From: Candidatus Bathyarchaeota archaeon
GTDB taxonomy: Archaea; Thermoproteota; Bathyarchaeia; RBG-16-48-13; GCA-020355125
DNA length: 11,803 nucleotides
Direction: 5' to 3'
Assembly (NCBI GenBank): GCA_030671165.1
Contig: DAOVAG010000013.1
Coordinates: 1 to 11,803, forward strand
Part shown: one piece after another, positions 3,534 through 11,803 of the stretch
Layout of the letters: every line of letters starts with the position of its first letter
How positions within the stretch are numbered: the stretch's first letter is position 1
The notes under the pieces: model-generated
The model's database searches: none
The model's input: the letters and a program-made list of their open reading frames with translations, nothing else
What the model was told of the DNA's origin: nothing
Program-made: the position numbers and the translations under genes

Positions 3534-6500
3534 TTGATTATCTCTCACTCTGATTTATGGACATTAATGAAATCTTTTTTTAAAGAGAAAGGGTTAGTAA
3601 GACAACATTTAGAATCCTATAACAATTTTGTTGAAAATGAACTGCAAAAAATTATTTATGAGGTAGGGGCAATTCAGATATACGCTTCTGATTATCCCTT
3701 CAAGGTTAAGCTTAAAAGATTGGAAGTAGGAAGACCTAGAGTTATCGAAGTTGATGGGTCAGATCATCTGATATTTCCTTCTGAAGCGCGATTCAGAAAT
3801 CTTACGTATGCTGCACCACTATACCTAGAGATGAGTATCGTTAAAGACGAACGCGAAGAGAGCTTTGAGGTTGTTCATATTGGTGATCTTCCGGTTATGT
3901 TAAAATCCAATCTATGTTCACTAAGCAACTTTTCCTCTGAGGAATTAATTTCTGTTGGAGAAGACCCTAATGATCCAGGAGGATACTTTATTATAAATAG
4001 ATCTGAGCGAGTCATTATAGGATTAGAGGATTTAGCTCCAAATAGAATCCTTGTAGATATAGATTCAAGTGGAAGTAAGCCTACTTATAATGCCAAAGTC
4101 TTCTCTAGGACCGTGGGTTTCAGAGCGAGAATAACCTGTAAGATTAAATCAAACGGAGCTCTAACTGTAACAATTCCCGGTCTTCCTGCAGGAATCCCCT
4201 TCGTAATTCTTATGAGAGCTTTAGGTATAGAATCGGATAAGGAAATCGTAGAGATAGTCTCAACCGATAAAACCGTTCAAAGCCTACTAGAGTCTTCCTT
4301 CGATGAAGCTTTAGGAATCAATACTATTGCTGAAGCTGTTACGTATATTGGAAATAGAGCCTCTTATGGACAAATTGAGGAATACAGACTTAGGAGAGCT
4401 TACAGCCTTTTAGATCGAAATTTTCTTCCACACGTAGGGAATACTCCTGAGCAACGCCTTGAAAAAGCTTATTTTTTGGGTGAGATGGCTTCAAGATCAA
4501 TCGAATTAAAATTAGGGTTTAGAGAAGAGGATGATAAGGATCACTATGCAAATAAACGCTTAAAATTAGCGGGATCCTTACTTGCAGATCTCTTTCGTCT
4601 CGCGTTCAGAAATCTATGTCGAGATGTTAAATATCAATTGGAACGGATGAGTGCTAGAAGGAAGAAAATTACCATATCGGCCGCTGTTCGCCATGGTATT
4701 ATCACTGGTCGAGTAAAACATGCCATTGCAACAGGTAACTGGGGTTATGGACGGGTTGGTATAACTCAACTTCTCGATAGAACTAACGGTATTTCAACTT
4801 TGAGTAATTTGCGTCGTTTACAATCACCTCTGAGTCGCAGTCAACCAAATTTTGAGGCTCGAGATTTACATCCAACACATTGGGGGAGAGTGTGTCCTAA
4901 TGAAACACCTGAAGGATCCAATTGTGGACTTGTTAAGAATCTAGCTCTTATGGCCAATATTTCCGTTGGCACCAATACAGAAGAGATTAAAGAAGCACTT
5001 TTAACGTTGAATGTTGTTCCTACTAAAGAAGTGAATACTGAAATTAGAGCTCATGATGTCAAAGTTTACGTTGATGGTGCTTTATTAGGATACACCAATA
5101 GTCCAGACTCTATTGTTAAAAATTTTAAGCATATGCGAAGACAGGGATTAATAAGTTCTGAAGTTAACATCGCTTACTATGCAGGTGAAGATAACGATGT
5201 TCTTTCTAAAGAAATCATAGTTACTTGCGACTTTGGAAGAGTCAGGCGACCACTTATTGTTGTCGAAAACGGTGAATCTAAACTTAAACCAGAACATGTT
5301 TCAAAATTAAAATCTTCAGAGCTGACATGGTCTAATCTTATTAATGAAGGTATTGTTGAATATCTAGATGCTGAGGAAGAGGAAAATGCATTTATTGCTT
5401 TAGATCCATCACAAGTTACTCTGAAACATACTCACTCAGAGATAGCACCTTTTACAATCTTGGGTATTGCAACTTCAATTATACCATATGCTGAATATAA
5501 TCAGTCACCCAGAAACTCATATGAAGCCGCTATGTCTAAACAAGCATTAGGGATTTATAGTTTTAATTTTCATAATCGTGTGGATACCCAATCTCACATC
5601 CTACATTACCCCCAAAAGCCTCTAGTTAAAACAAAACCGATGGAAATCTTGGGATATTCTGAGAAACCTCCAGGTCAAAACTATGTGGTAGCAGTACTTT
5701 CTGAGGGATATAACATGGAAGATGCTTTGGTCTTCAATAAATCATCTATTGATCGTGGATTAGCTCGATCCACATTCTTTAGGATTTATAAAGCTGAAAG
5801 CAAACGTTACCTTGGTGGGTTAAGGGACAAATTTGGAATTCCTGAGGCAGGAACGAGAGGTTTTAGAGGTGAACAATACTTTCGTTTCTTAGAGAATGAT
5901 GGTCTTGTTAGTGTTTCCTCTCAGATTGAGCGAAATGATGTCCTTGTTGGAAGGACAAGTCCACCTCGATTCCTAGAAGAATTCAGGGACTTTGAAGTTA
6001 AGGGACCTACAAGGCGGGATACATCTGTTACTATGAAACATATGGGACTAGGTACTATTGATGACGTCTTTCTAATGGTATCTGCAGAAGGTAGTGAACT
6101 AGTAAAAGTCAGAGTTAGAGATCAACGTATACCTGAATTAGGTGACAAATTCGCATCTCGCCATGGACAGAAAGGTGTTATGGGTATGATTGTACCCCAA
6201 GAGGATATGCCTTTCACAGCGGCGGGTATAGTACCAGACGTGATTATTAATCCCCATACGTTTCCATCTCGTATGACTATAGGTCAATTTATCGAATCTA
6301 TTGCTGGTAAGACTGCTGCTTTACAAGGTGAGATTGTAGATGGAACACCATTCAGTAGTAAAAAACCTGAAGAGATAAGAGATAGTCTTAAAAAACTTGG
6401 TTTTCAACATGGTGGTACAGAAGTTATGTATAATGGGATAACTGGAGAAAAATTTGAGGCTAAAATCTTCATTGGATTAATCTACTATCAAAAGCTTCAC

Positions 6501-6878
6501 CATATGGTCGCTGATAAGATGCATGCGAGGGCTAGAGGGCAAGTGCAGATGCTTACACGACAACCCACAGAAGGAAGGTCAAGAGGTGGAGGATTAAGAT
6601 TTGGAGAGATGGAAAGAGACTGCTTAATTGGACATGGGGCGGCTCTGCTCCTAAAAGATCGACTATTAGAGGAGTCAGATAGGAGTATCATCTATGTCTG
6701 TGAAACATGTGGGTATTTGGCTTACTATAATTTTAAGCAACGTAAATATCTTTGCCAGATTTGTGGTGAACATGGACACGTTTCAACAGTTGTTGTATCC
6801 TATGCTTTCAAACTTCTAATCCAAGAATTAATGTCACTTTGTATCTCACCAAAATTAATGTTAAGGAGGAAAGCATAA
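3534..6878 (+). CDS. rpoB: DNA-directed RNA polymerase subunit B, undivided
   Basis: This 1114-residue protein is the second largest catalytic subunit, homologous to Rpb2. It is one polypeptide, unlike the B'/B'' pair of methanogens and halophiles. The N-terminus (DLWTLMKSFFKEKGLVRQHL in part, residues 7-26) is the usual archaeal beginning and supports the TTG start. The acidic pair E729-D730 in YNMEDA, and K872 and K880 in GDKFASRHGQKG, correspond to the Rpb2 active-site residues that contact nucleotide and metal B. GGLRFGEMERDCLIGHGAA is the hybrid-binding block. The C-terminal zinc ribbon uses C1056, C1059, C1074 and C1077. The last residues after the ribbon run to LRRKA. The gene is followed by rpoA after a single base, so translation is probably coupled. 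No key residue is missing. Confidence 0.98.
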   Translation: MIISHSDLWTLMKSFFKEKGLVRQHLESYNNFVENELQKIIYEVGAIQIYASDYPFKVKLKRLEVGRPRVIEVDGSDHLIFPSEARFRNLTYAAPLYLEMSIVKDEREESFEVVHIGDLPVMLKSNLCSLSNFSSEELISVGEDPNDPGGYFIINRSERVIIGLEDLAPNRILVDIDSSGSKPTYNAKVFSRTVGFRARITCKIKSNGALTVTIPGLPAGIPFVILMRALGIESDKEIVEIVSTDKTVQSLLESSFDEALGINTIAEAVTYIGNRASYGQIEEYRLRRAYSLLDRNFLPHVGNTPEQRLEKAYFLGEMASRSIELKLGFREEDDKDHYANKRLKLAGSLLADLFRLAFRNLCRDVKYQLERMSARRKKITISAAVRHGIITGRVKHAIATGNWGYGRVGITQLLDRTNGISTLSNLRRLQSPLSRSQPNFEARDLHPTHWGRVCPNETPEGSNCGLVKNLALMANISVGTNTEEIKEALLTLNVVPTKEVNTEIRAHDVKVYVDGALLGYTNSPDSIVKNFKHMRRQGLISSEVNIAYYAGEDNDVLSKEIIVTCDFGRVRRPLIVVENGESKLKPEHVSKLKSSELTWSNLINEGIVEYLDAEEEENAFIALDPSQVTLKHTHSEIAPFTILGIATSIIPYAEYNQSPRNSYEAAMSKQALGIYSFNFHNRVDTQSHILHYPQKPLVKTKPMEILGYSEKPPGQNYVVAVLSEGYNMEDALVFNKSSIDRGLARSTFFRIYKAESKRYLGGLRDKFGIPEAGTRGFRGEQYFRFLENDGLVSVSSQIERNDVLVGRTSPPRFLEEFRDFEVKGPTRRDTSVTMKHMGLGTIDDVFLMVSAEGSELVKVRVRDQRIPELGDKFASRHGQKGVMGMIVPQEDMPFTAAGIVPDVIINPHTFPSRMTIGQFIESIAGKTAALQGEIVDGTPFSSKKPEEIRDSLKKLGFQHGGTEVMYNGITGEKFEAKIFIGLIYYQKLHHMVADKMHARARGQVQMLTRQPTEGRSRGGGLRFGEMERDCLIGHGAALLLKDRLLEESDRSIIYVCETCGYLAYYNFKQRKYLCQICGEHGHVSTVVVSYAFKLLIQELMSLCISPKLMLRRKA
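6865..6869 (+). promoter_or_regulatory. Shine-Dalgarno of rpoA inside the rpoB 3' end
   Basis: GGAGG, within AAGGAGG, ends 10 bases before the ATG of rpoA. It is the strongest SD in the window and fixes the rpoA start at 6880. Confidence 0.7.
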
Positions 6879-6879
6879 A

Positions 6880-9800
6880 ATGGCTTTAGTTGAGGCTGAA
6901 ATATCTAAACTTATCCACGGGATAACTTTTGGACTTTTCTCACCAAGTATTATCCGAAAACTCTCTGTAGCAGAAGTCTTTATGGCTGATACATATGACG
7001 AAGATGGTGTATCAATAACCTCGGGTCTTATGGACGGTCGTTTTGGAACTCTCGAACCAAGACAGAGATGTCAGACATGTGGTAATACTGCTTCTATCTG
7101 TCCTGGTCATTTCGGTCACGTTGAATTAGCAGTTCCAGTTATTCATCCAAGTTTTGCCAAACTTATCCACAAACTTCTTAATATGACGTGTCGAAACTGC
7201 GGTAGAATTCCTCTTTCGAACGAAAAACTCGAAGAGTATAACCTGAAAATTGAAAATGAAAGAAATACTCTTGGTTTCCAGACTTCTTCATCATTTAAAA
7301 GTATTGGAGTAAAAACAAAAAAGAATCTAACTTGTCCACATTGTGGTGCCCCTAATTATAAAATTAAATTTACCAAACCTTCCTCATATCAGGAATATTT
7401 AGAAGATAACAGCGTCAACGTGTTAACTCCTAGTATGATAAGGGAAAGACTGGAAAGAATTTTAGATGATGACTTAAAGCTTCTAGGTCTAGACCCTGAA
7501 GCAGCTCGCCCTGAGTGGACGGTTCTGCAAGTTCTTCCTGTTCCACCCGTATATGTTCGGCCATCTATAACTCTTGAGTCTGGAATAAGGTCAGAAGACG
7601 ATCTTACACATAAATTGGTAGACATCATTAGAATTAACCATAGAGTGAGGGAGAACATCGAAGCAGGAGCTCCAGCTTTAATAGTTCAAGATTTATCTGA
7701 ACTCCTCCAATATCACGTTACAACATATTTTAATAATGAATCCTCAGGTATACCTCCCGCTCGCCACAGATCAGGCAGAGCCCTAAAAACTCTCTCTCAA
7801 AGATTGAAGGGAAAAGAAGGCAGATTTCGAAGTAATCTCTCAGGAAAGAGAGTTGATTTTTCTGCTCGAACTGTGATATCTCCAGATCCAAATCTTGACA
7901 TAAATGAAGTTGGTGTTCCACTAGCGATCGCCAAACAATTAACAATCCCAAAAAGGTTAAATTATTTAAACATTGAAGAAATGAGAAAACTTGTAATAAA
8001 TGGAATGGATAAATATCCCGGTGCTTTGTATGTTGTTAGACCTGATGGAAAACGTGTAAGATTAGAATTTGTTACCGAAAGAGAAAAAATAGCCGAGGTA
8101 TTACAACCAGGTTTTGTCATCGAACGTCAATTAATGGATGGCGATATCGTTATTTTCAATAGACAGCCGTCTCTCCACAGAATGTCTATTATGGCCCATA
8201 AGGTTAAAGTTATGCCATATAAAACGTTTAGACTTCATCTAGCTGTTTGTACACCATACAATGCTGATTTTGATGGAGATGAAATGAATCTTCATGTTCC
8301 CCAAAGAGAAGAAGCACAAACCGAAGCAGCTCTTCTAATGAAAGTTCAAGATCAAATCCTCTCTCCACGATATGGTGGCCCTGTAATCGGCGCTACAAAA
8401 GATTTTATCACCGCTTCATATGTCTTAACTAAGTCCACAACCAGGCTTACAAAAGAAGAAATCTATAGAATTCTAATGGCAACTAACTATCAGGATTCTA
8501 TTCCTGAACCAGTCATCAAGAAACCAGAACCTCTTTGGACGGGTAAGCAAATTTTCAGTCTTTTCTTACCCAAAGGTTTTAATTATGTCTTAAAAGCAAG
8601 TATCTGTCAGAGTTGTCCTCGTTGTAAATATGCTGACTGTCAAAATGATGCATATGTCATAGTTAAAGATGGAATTTTAGAAAATGGAGTAATTGATGAA
8701 AATTCTATTGGAGCAGAAAAATCTGAGAGTATTTACCACAGAATCGTAAAGGATTATGGTACACAAATTGCAAGTGACTTTTTAAATGCTATATCCAAAC
8801 TTCTCAAAGAATTTCTTACTATGAAGGGCTTTGGTTACTCAATTGATGAACTTGATTTATCTCCAAAAACACATAGAAAAATAAGCAAGTTAATAAAATT
8901 GACAAATCAAAATGTTCAAGAATTAATAGAAAAGTATAATCAAAGAGTATTATCAAGACTTCCTGGGCAAACACTTGAAGAATCACTGGAAATATTCATT
9001 ATGAATGAACTTTCAAAAGCTAGAGATAAATCTGGAAATTATGCTGACGATTATTTTGGAATGGATAATCATGGTATCATAATGACAAGGACAGGTGCCC
9101 GTGGCTCCAGTCTAAACATAGGTCAAATGACCGCATGTTTAGGACAACAATCCGTAAGAGGTAAACGAATCTTTAGAGGATATAAAAATCGAACTCTAGC
9201 TCATTTTCAACCAAAAGATCAGAGTCCTAGAGCCAGAGGCTTCGTTGTCTCAAGTTATAGAGATGGTCTTGATCCAATCGAATTCTTCTTTCACGCTACT
9301 GGTGGAAGAGAAGGCCTTGTTGACACTGCTGTTCGTACACAACAGAGTGGCTACATGCAACGAAGATTGATAAATGCTCTAGAATTTCTAAAAGTTGAAC
9401 ACGATGGAACAGTCCGTAATTCCAAAGGAGATATTGTTCAATTTAGATATGGTGATGATGGAATAGACCCCGCAAAAAGTGATCATGGCAAAGCAATTAA
9501 TATTAAAAGGCTCATAGACACTCTCAAACTAACAATGGCGAAAGGAAAACCCGCAACAAAGACATTTATTAAACAAGCATTACTGAAAATAGAGAATGAA
9601 TTAACTCCTCAACTAATTAACGAACTTAGAACTAGTGCATCAAAAACAAAATTAACTATAAAGGCTTTCAACCAACTAATTCAAATCGTATTAACCTCTT
9701 ACAAAACTGGCCAAGTTGAACCGGGAGAAGCAGTTGGAATTGTAGCCGCACAATCCATCGGTGAACCTGGAACTCAGATGACCCTTAGAACTTTCCATTA

Positions 9801-10719
9801 CGCTGGTATCAAAGAGATGAACGTTACTTTAGGGCTCCCCCGCCTTATCGAAATAGTTGATGCTAGAAAAAATCCCTCAACTCCAATTATGAAAATTTAC
9901 CTCAATAAGGAACATAATGCTACAATTGAGAAATCTACAAAGATTGCTGAAAAAATAGTTTATACAACTGCCGACGCTATATCTTCTGTCATTTACATAG
10001 ATCCCGTAAAAGCATCTATAGTACTGAAACTAAATAAGAAAAGAATGGAAAATAGAGGAATTACACAGGAAGATATTGAGAATGCTTTTAATATCAAAAA
10101 CTGTGCAGTAAATATAGCTGAAGATACAGTTCTAATAACTCCTGAAGAAATTGCAGATTTAAGTAAACTCCTACCTAAAATTCCTTCAACTCATATTAAA
10201 GGAATTCCTGGAATTCGAAGAGCTCTTGTTACAAAAGAGAGAAAGGAATGGGTAATAAATACGGATGGTTCGAATCTGAATAAGGTTCTCAAGGTTCCTG
10301 GCGTAGACACAAACAGAACTTCAACAAACAACGTTCATGAGATAACTAAAGCCCTTGGCATAGAAGCTGCTCGCAATTCACTTATCAAAGAAGCAAGAGG
10401 AGTTCTTGATGAACAAGGACTGGATGTCGATATTAGACATGTAATGCTAGTAGCCGATATTATGACTTCAAGTGGTGTGGTTTTACAAATCGGGAGACAT
10501 GGTGTAAGTGGTAAGAAATCTAGTGTCATTGCAAGAGCAGCCTTTGAAATAACAGTACCAACTCTAGTTGATGCTGCTTCCAAAGGAACAAAGGATATGT
10601 TTAAAGGTGTTACTGAATCTGTGATAGTAGGCCAGAACATCCCAGTTGGAACAGGAATAATCGAAATATTTATGGGACTAAGTAAAGAAAATAGCGAGGA
10701 AATAGAAGTAAATAGCTAG
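6880..10719 (+). CDS. rpoA: DNA-directed RNA polymerase largest subunit, A' and A'' in one chain
   Basis: This 1279-residue protein is an Rpb1 homologue. The clamp zinc site begins C64-x2-C67-x6-C74-x2-H77, and a second set of Cys pairs follows near residues 104-107 and 152-155. NADFDGDEMN holds the three catalytic Asp, D463, D465 and D467, that bind metal A. The bridge helix and trigger-loop region includes the GEAVGIVAAQS block at 949-959 and TFHYAG with H973, matching the trigger-loop His of Rpb1. C576, C579, C582 and C587 form a further possible zinc site. In most Euryarchaeota and Crenarchaeota the gene is split near residues 870-930 here (bases about 9487-9670); no stop or new start is present, so A' and A'' are continuous. 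There is no heptad CTD; the chain ends SEEIEVNS. It starts one base after rpoB and is followed by eL30 after 31 bases. Confidence 0.98.
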   Translation: MALVEAEISKLIHGITFGLFSPSIIRKLSVAEVFMADTYDEDGVSITSGLMDGRFGTLEPRQRCQTCGNTASICPGHFGHVELAVPVIHPSFAKLIHKLLNMTCRNCGRIPLSNEKLEEYNLKIENERNTLGFQTSSSFKSIGVKTKKNLTCPHCGAPNYKIKFTKPSSYQEYLEDNSVNVLTPSMIRERLERILDDDLKLLGLDPEAARPEWTVLQVLPVPPVYVRPSITLESGIRSEDDLTHKLVDIIRINHRVRENIEAGAPALIVQDLSELLQYHVTTYFNNESSGIPPARHRSGRALKTLSQRLKGKEGRFRSNLSGKRVDFSARTVISPDPNLDINEVGVPLAIAKQLTIPKRLNYLNIEEMRKLVINGMDKYPGALYVVRPDGKRVRLEFVTEREKIAEVLQPGFVIERQLMDGDIVIFNRQPSLHRMSIMAHKVKVMPYKTFRLHLAVCTPYNADFDGDEMNLHVPQREEAQTEAALLMKVQDQILSPRYGGPVIGATKDFITASYVLTKSTTRLTKEEIYRILMATNYQDSIPEPVIKKPEPLWTGKQIFSLFLPKGFNYVLKASICQSCPRCKYADCQNDAYVIVKDGILENGVIDENSIGAEKSESIYHRIVKDYGTQIASDFLNAISKLLKEFLTMKGFGYSIDELDLSPKTHRKISKLIKLTNQNVQELIEKYNQRVLSRLPGQTLEESLEIFIMNELSKARDKSGNYADDYFGMDNHGIIMTRTGARGSSLNIGQMTACLGQQSVRGKRIFRGYKNRTLAHFQPKDQSPRARGFVVSSYRDGLDPIEFFFHATGGREGLVDTAVRTQQSGYMQRRLINALEFLKVEHDGTVRNSKGDIVQFRYGDDGIDPAKSDHGKAINIKRLIDTLKLTMAKGKPATKTFIKQALLKIENELTPQLINELRTSASKTKLTIKAFNQLIQIVLTSYKTGQVEPGEAVGIVAAQSIGEPGTQMTLRTFHYAGIKEMNVTLGLPRLIEIVDARKNPSTPIMKIYLNKEHNATIEKSTKIAEKIVYTTADAISSVIYIDPVKASIVLKLNKKRMENRGITQEDIENAFNIKNCAVNIAEDTVLITPEEIADLSKLLPKIPSTHIKGIPGIRRALVTKERKEWVINTDGSNLNKVLKVPGVDTNRTSTNNVHEITKALGIEAARNSLIKEARGVLDEQGLDVDIRHVMLVADIMTSSGVVLQIGRHGVSGKKSSVIARAAFEITVPTLVDAASKGTKDMFKGVTESVIVGQNIPVGTGIIEIFMGLSKENSEEIEVNS

Positions 10720-10739
10720 TTCATTTAAAGATCTTGTTT

Positions 10740-10743
10740 GGAG
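10740..10743 (+). promoter_or_regulatory. Shine-Dalgarno of the eL30 gene
   Basis: GGAG lies 7 bases before TTG 10751 and 10 bases before ATG 10754, so either codon could start the gene. By comparison with the 10 to 12-base spacing of the other genes here, ATG 10754 is slightly favoured. Confidence 0.45.
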
Positions 10744-10750
10744 AATAATA

Positions 10751-11074
10751 TTGATGATTGATCTTGATCGAGTTATCAGATTAGCAATTAAATCTAAGAA
10801 GATCCATTTTGGTTCGAAAATAACACTCAGCATGGCTAGAAACGGAAGAGCAACAGCAATAATTATTGCCTCCAACAGCCCTAATAGCTTTCGTAATGAC
10901 ATAGAATATTATTCTAAACTCTCAGGGATTCCCCTATACACCTATAATGGCACCAATTTAGACCTAAGTTTGACCTGTGATAAAAAATTTCCCATTTCTG
11001 CTTTAGCTATTAGAGAAACTGTCGACTCTCGACTCCTCAGAATGTTAACGATACAGACTCCAGAGACTGAATGA
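10751..11074 (+). CDS. rpl30e: Large-subunit ribosomal protein eL30 (L30e)
   Basis: This is a 107-residue protein, or 106 if the ATG at 10754 is used. It belongs to the L7Ae/L30e RNA-binding family: a helix with the basic segment RLAIKSKKIHFGSK, the strand ATAIIIASNSP and the fold ending in a helix with SALAIRETVDSRLLRML. The gene between the end of rpoA and nusA is the expected place for eL30 in archaeal RNA polymerase operons, which separates it from its relatives L7Ae and eS-type kink-turn binders. In the ribosome it binds a kink-turn-like element of 23S rRNA. The length is normal (about 100 residues). Confidence 0.9.
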   Translation: MMIDLDRVIRLAIKSKKIHFGSKITLSMARNGRATAIIIASNSPNSFRNDIEYYSKLSGIPLYTYNGTNLDLSLTCDKKFPISALAIRETVDSRLLRMLTIQTPETE

Positions 11075-11082
11075 AAGTAAAA

Positions 11083-11094
11083 ATAATATATATT
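11083..11094 (+). promoter_or_regulatory. Possible internal TATA box before nusA
   Basis: ATAATATATATT in the 58-base gap between eL30 and nusA is TATA-like and could give nusA its own start near 11115. The gap is longer than the others inside the operon. The SD AAAGGA at 11115-11120 serves the ATG at 11133. Confidence 0.3.
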
Positions 11095-11132
11095 CAATAG
11101 ATATAGCATATCTCAAAGGAATACGAATTAAA

Positions 11133-11570
11133 ATGGTTCAGAGAATTCGATTAACCGGTAACGAAATGCGTTACATTGCCCTTTTCGAAAATTTAACAGG
11201 TGAAATGGCCAATGACTGTATTATTGATGAGAAAAGAGAAAGAATAATCCTCATTGTTAAACCAGGAAACGCTGGTCGTGCTATTGGAAGACATGGTTCT
11301 CGGATAAGAATGATGAGAGATATGGTGCGGAAAGATATTGAGATTGTAGAGTCTGCTGATACAGCAATTGATTTTATTAAAAACTCCTTTGCTCCAGCAC
11401 ATGTTAAAGAAGTTCGTATCACGGAAAGACTGGATAATAGAAAAGTAGCAGTAGTAACAATTGATCAACGCGATAAAGGAATCGCTATAGGGAAGAATGG
11501 GAAAACCGCCGAGAGAACCCGTTTACTAGCAAAGAGATATTTTGGAATAGATAACGTGGTAATAGTTTAG
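11133..11570 (+). CDS. nusA: Archaeal NusA-like protein with two KH domains
   Basis: This 145-residue protein has the normal length of archaeal NusA homologues, which lack the N-terminal polymerase-binding and S1 domains of bacterial NusA. The first KH motif is AIGRHGSR with the GxxG loop at G52-G55. The second is AIGKNGKT with its loop at G120-G123. The conserved DCIID element lies at 28-32. It binds single-stranded RNA and is thought to act in transcription elongation/termination or rRNA handling; its archaeal role is less settled than in bacteria. It sits in the standard position after eL30. In many archaea rps12 follows directly, but here 233 bases without a gene follow to the window end. 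Confidence 0.93.
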   Translation: MVQRIRLTGNEMRYIALFENLTGEMANDCIIDEKRERIILIVKPGNAGRAIGRHGSRIRMMRDMVRKDIEIVESADTAIDFIKNSFAPAHVKEVRITERLDNRKVAVVTIDQRDKGIAIGKNGKTAERTRLLAKRYFGIDNVVIV

Positions 11571-11803
11571 AAAAAAATACATAAAACTGGATATTTTCTA
11601 TCTCATTTTTTCTAAATCACATTTCCCTTTTTTGTGCATATTACATGCACCTATTTTTGAAAAATGGTACTATGAACCCAATCTGATAACAATTTGATTG
11701 AAGAAGATAATGTTGGGGACATGTGATTTTAAGATTCGGTTCTTAATAGAAAAAGTACGATTTCTGGATCTAGAATAACCTAATCAATTTTAAATGTTGA
11801 ATA
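11571..11803. terminator. Gene-free tail after nusA with T-tracts and a palindrome
   Basis: T-runs at 11606-11611 and 11628-11633 are good candidates for termination of the rpo operon. Directly after the second lies a perfect 6-bp stem GTGCAT-ATTAC-ATGCAC (11634-11650). No reading frame of note is present. TTTTAAATG near 11788 could be a TATA box for a gene beyond the edge, but too little is visible to decide. Confidence 0.45.

Noticed and set aside
6497..6691. Minus-strand reading frames inside rpoB, rpoA and nusA
   Set aside because: They are opposite highly conserved polymerase or KH segments, have no start signals and resemble no protein family, so they are frame shadows.
1..11803. CRISPR array, mobile element, defence or secondary-metabolite system
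   Set aside because: No regularly spaced repeats, transposase or integrase motifs, or unfamiliar protein clusters were seen. All larger genes belong to well-known core families.

Overview
The window looks archaeal. It carries a eukaryote-like RNA polymerase operon (rpoH, rpoB, an undivided rpoA, eL30, a short two-KH NusA), proteasome-assembly-chaperone (PAC2) proteins, TATA-type promoters, and three tRNA genes interrupted by introns of the bulge-helix-bulge (BHB) type. The DNA is AT-rich. An undivided RpoA together with an undivided RpoB is known from Thaumarchaeota, Korarchaeota and Asgard archaea. A low-GC lineage of that kind, possibly Asgard, is my best guess, but I cannot place it further without a tree.

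Layout. (1) 1-387: the 3' end of a PLP- and metal-dependent D-amino-acid enzyme (D-serine dehydratase / D-threonine aldolase family), cut by the window edge. (2) 537-1153: three tRNA genes, Asp(GUC) on the minus strand, then Tyr(GUA) and Lys(UUU) on the plus strand. All three are interrupted and there are four introns in total. Asp has a 34-nt D-loop intron, Tyr a 47-nt intron at the usual 37/38 site, and Lys has a 33-nt intron in the anticodon stem plus a 13-nt intron at 37/38, which leaves a 7-nt middle exon carrying the anticodon. (3) 1250-2731: two tandem, diverged PAC2-family genes. (4) 2732-3255: an AT-rich gap without genes, ending in a strong TATA box surrounded by AGCAA-type repeats and a leader of about 105 nt with alternative hairpins. 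(5) 3256-11570: rpoH, rpoB, rpoA, rpl30e and nusA, all on the plus strand, with Shine-Dalgarno (SD) sequences and TTG starts for rpoH and rpoB. (6) 11571-11803: no gene; T-tracts and a small palindrome, probably the end of the transcript.

How the parts work together. The main block makes the catalytic core of RNA polymerase plus a ribosomal protein and a transcription/RNA-binding factor, the classic archaeal grouping of transcription and translation genes. The PAC2 pair probably helps assemble or regulate the 20S proteasome. I see no defence system, mobile element or CRISPR array. The most unusual content is the architecture of the tRNA introns, especially tRNA-Lys, where the two splice motifs need the same bases and therefore imply an order of splicing.
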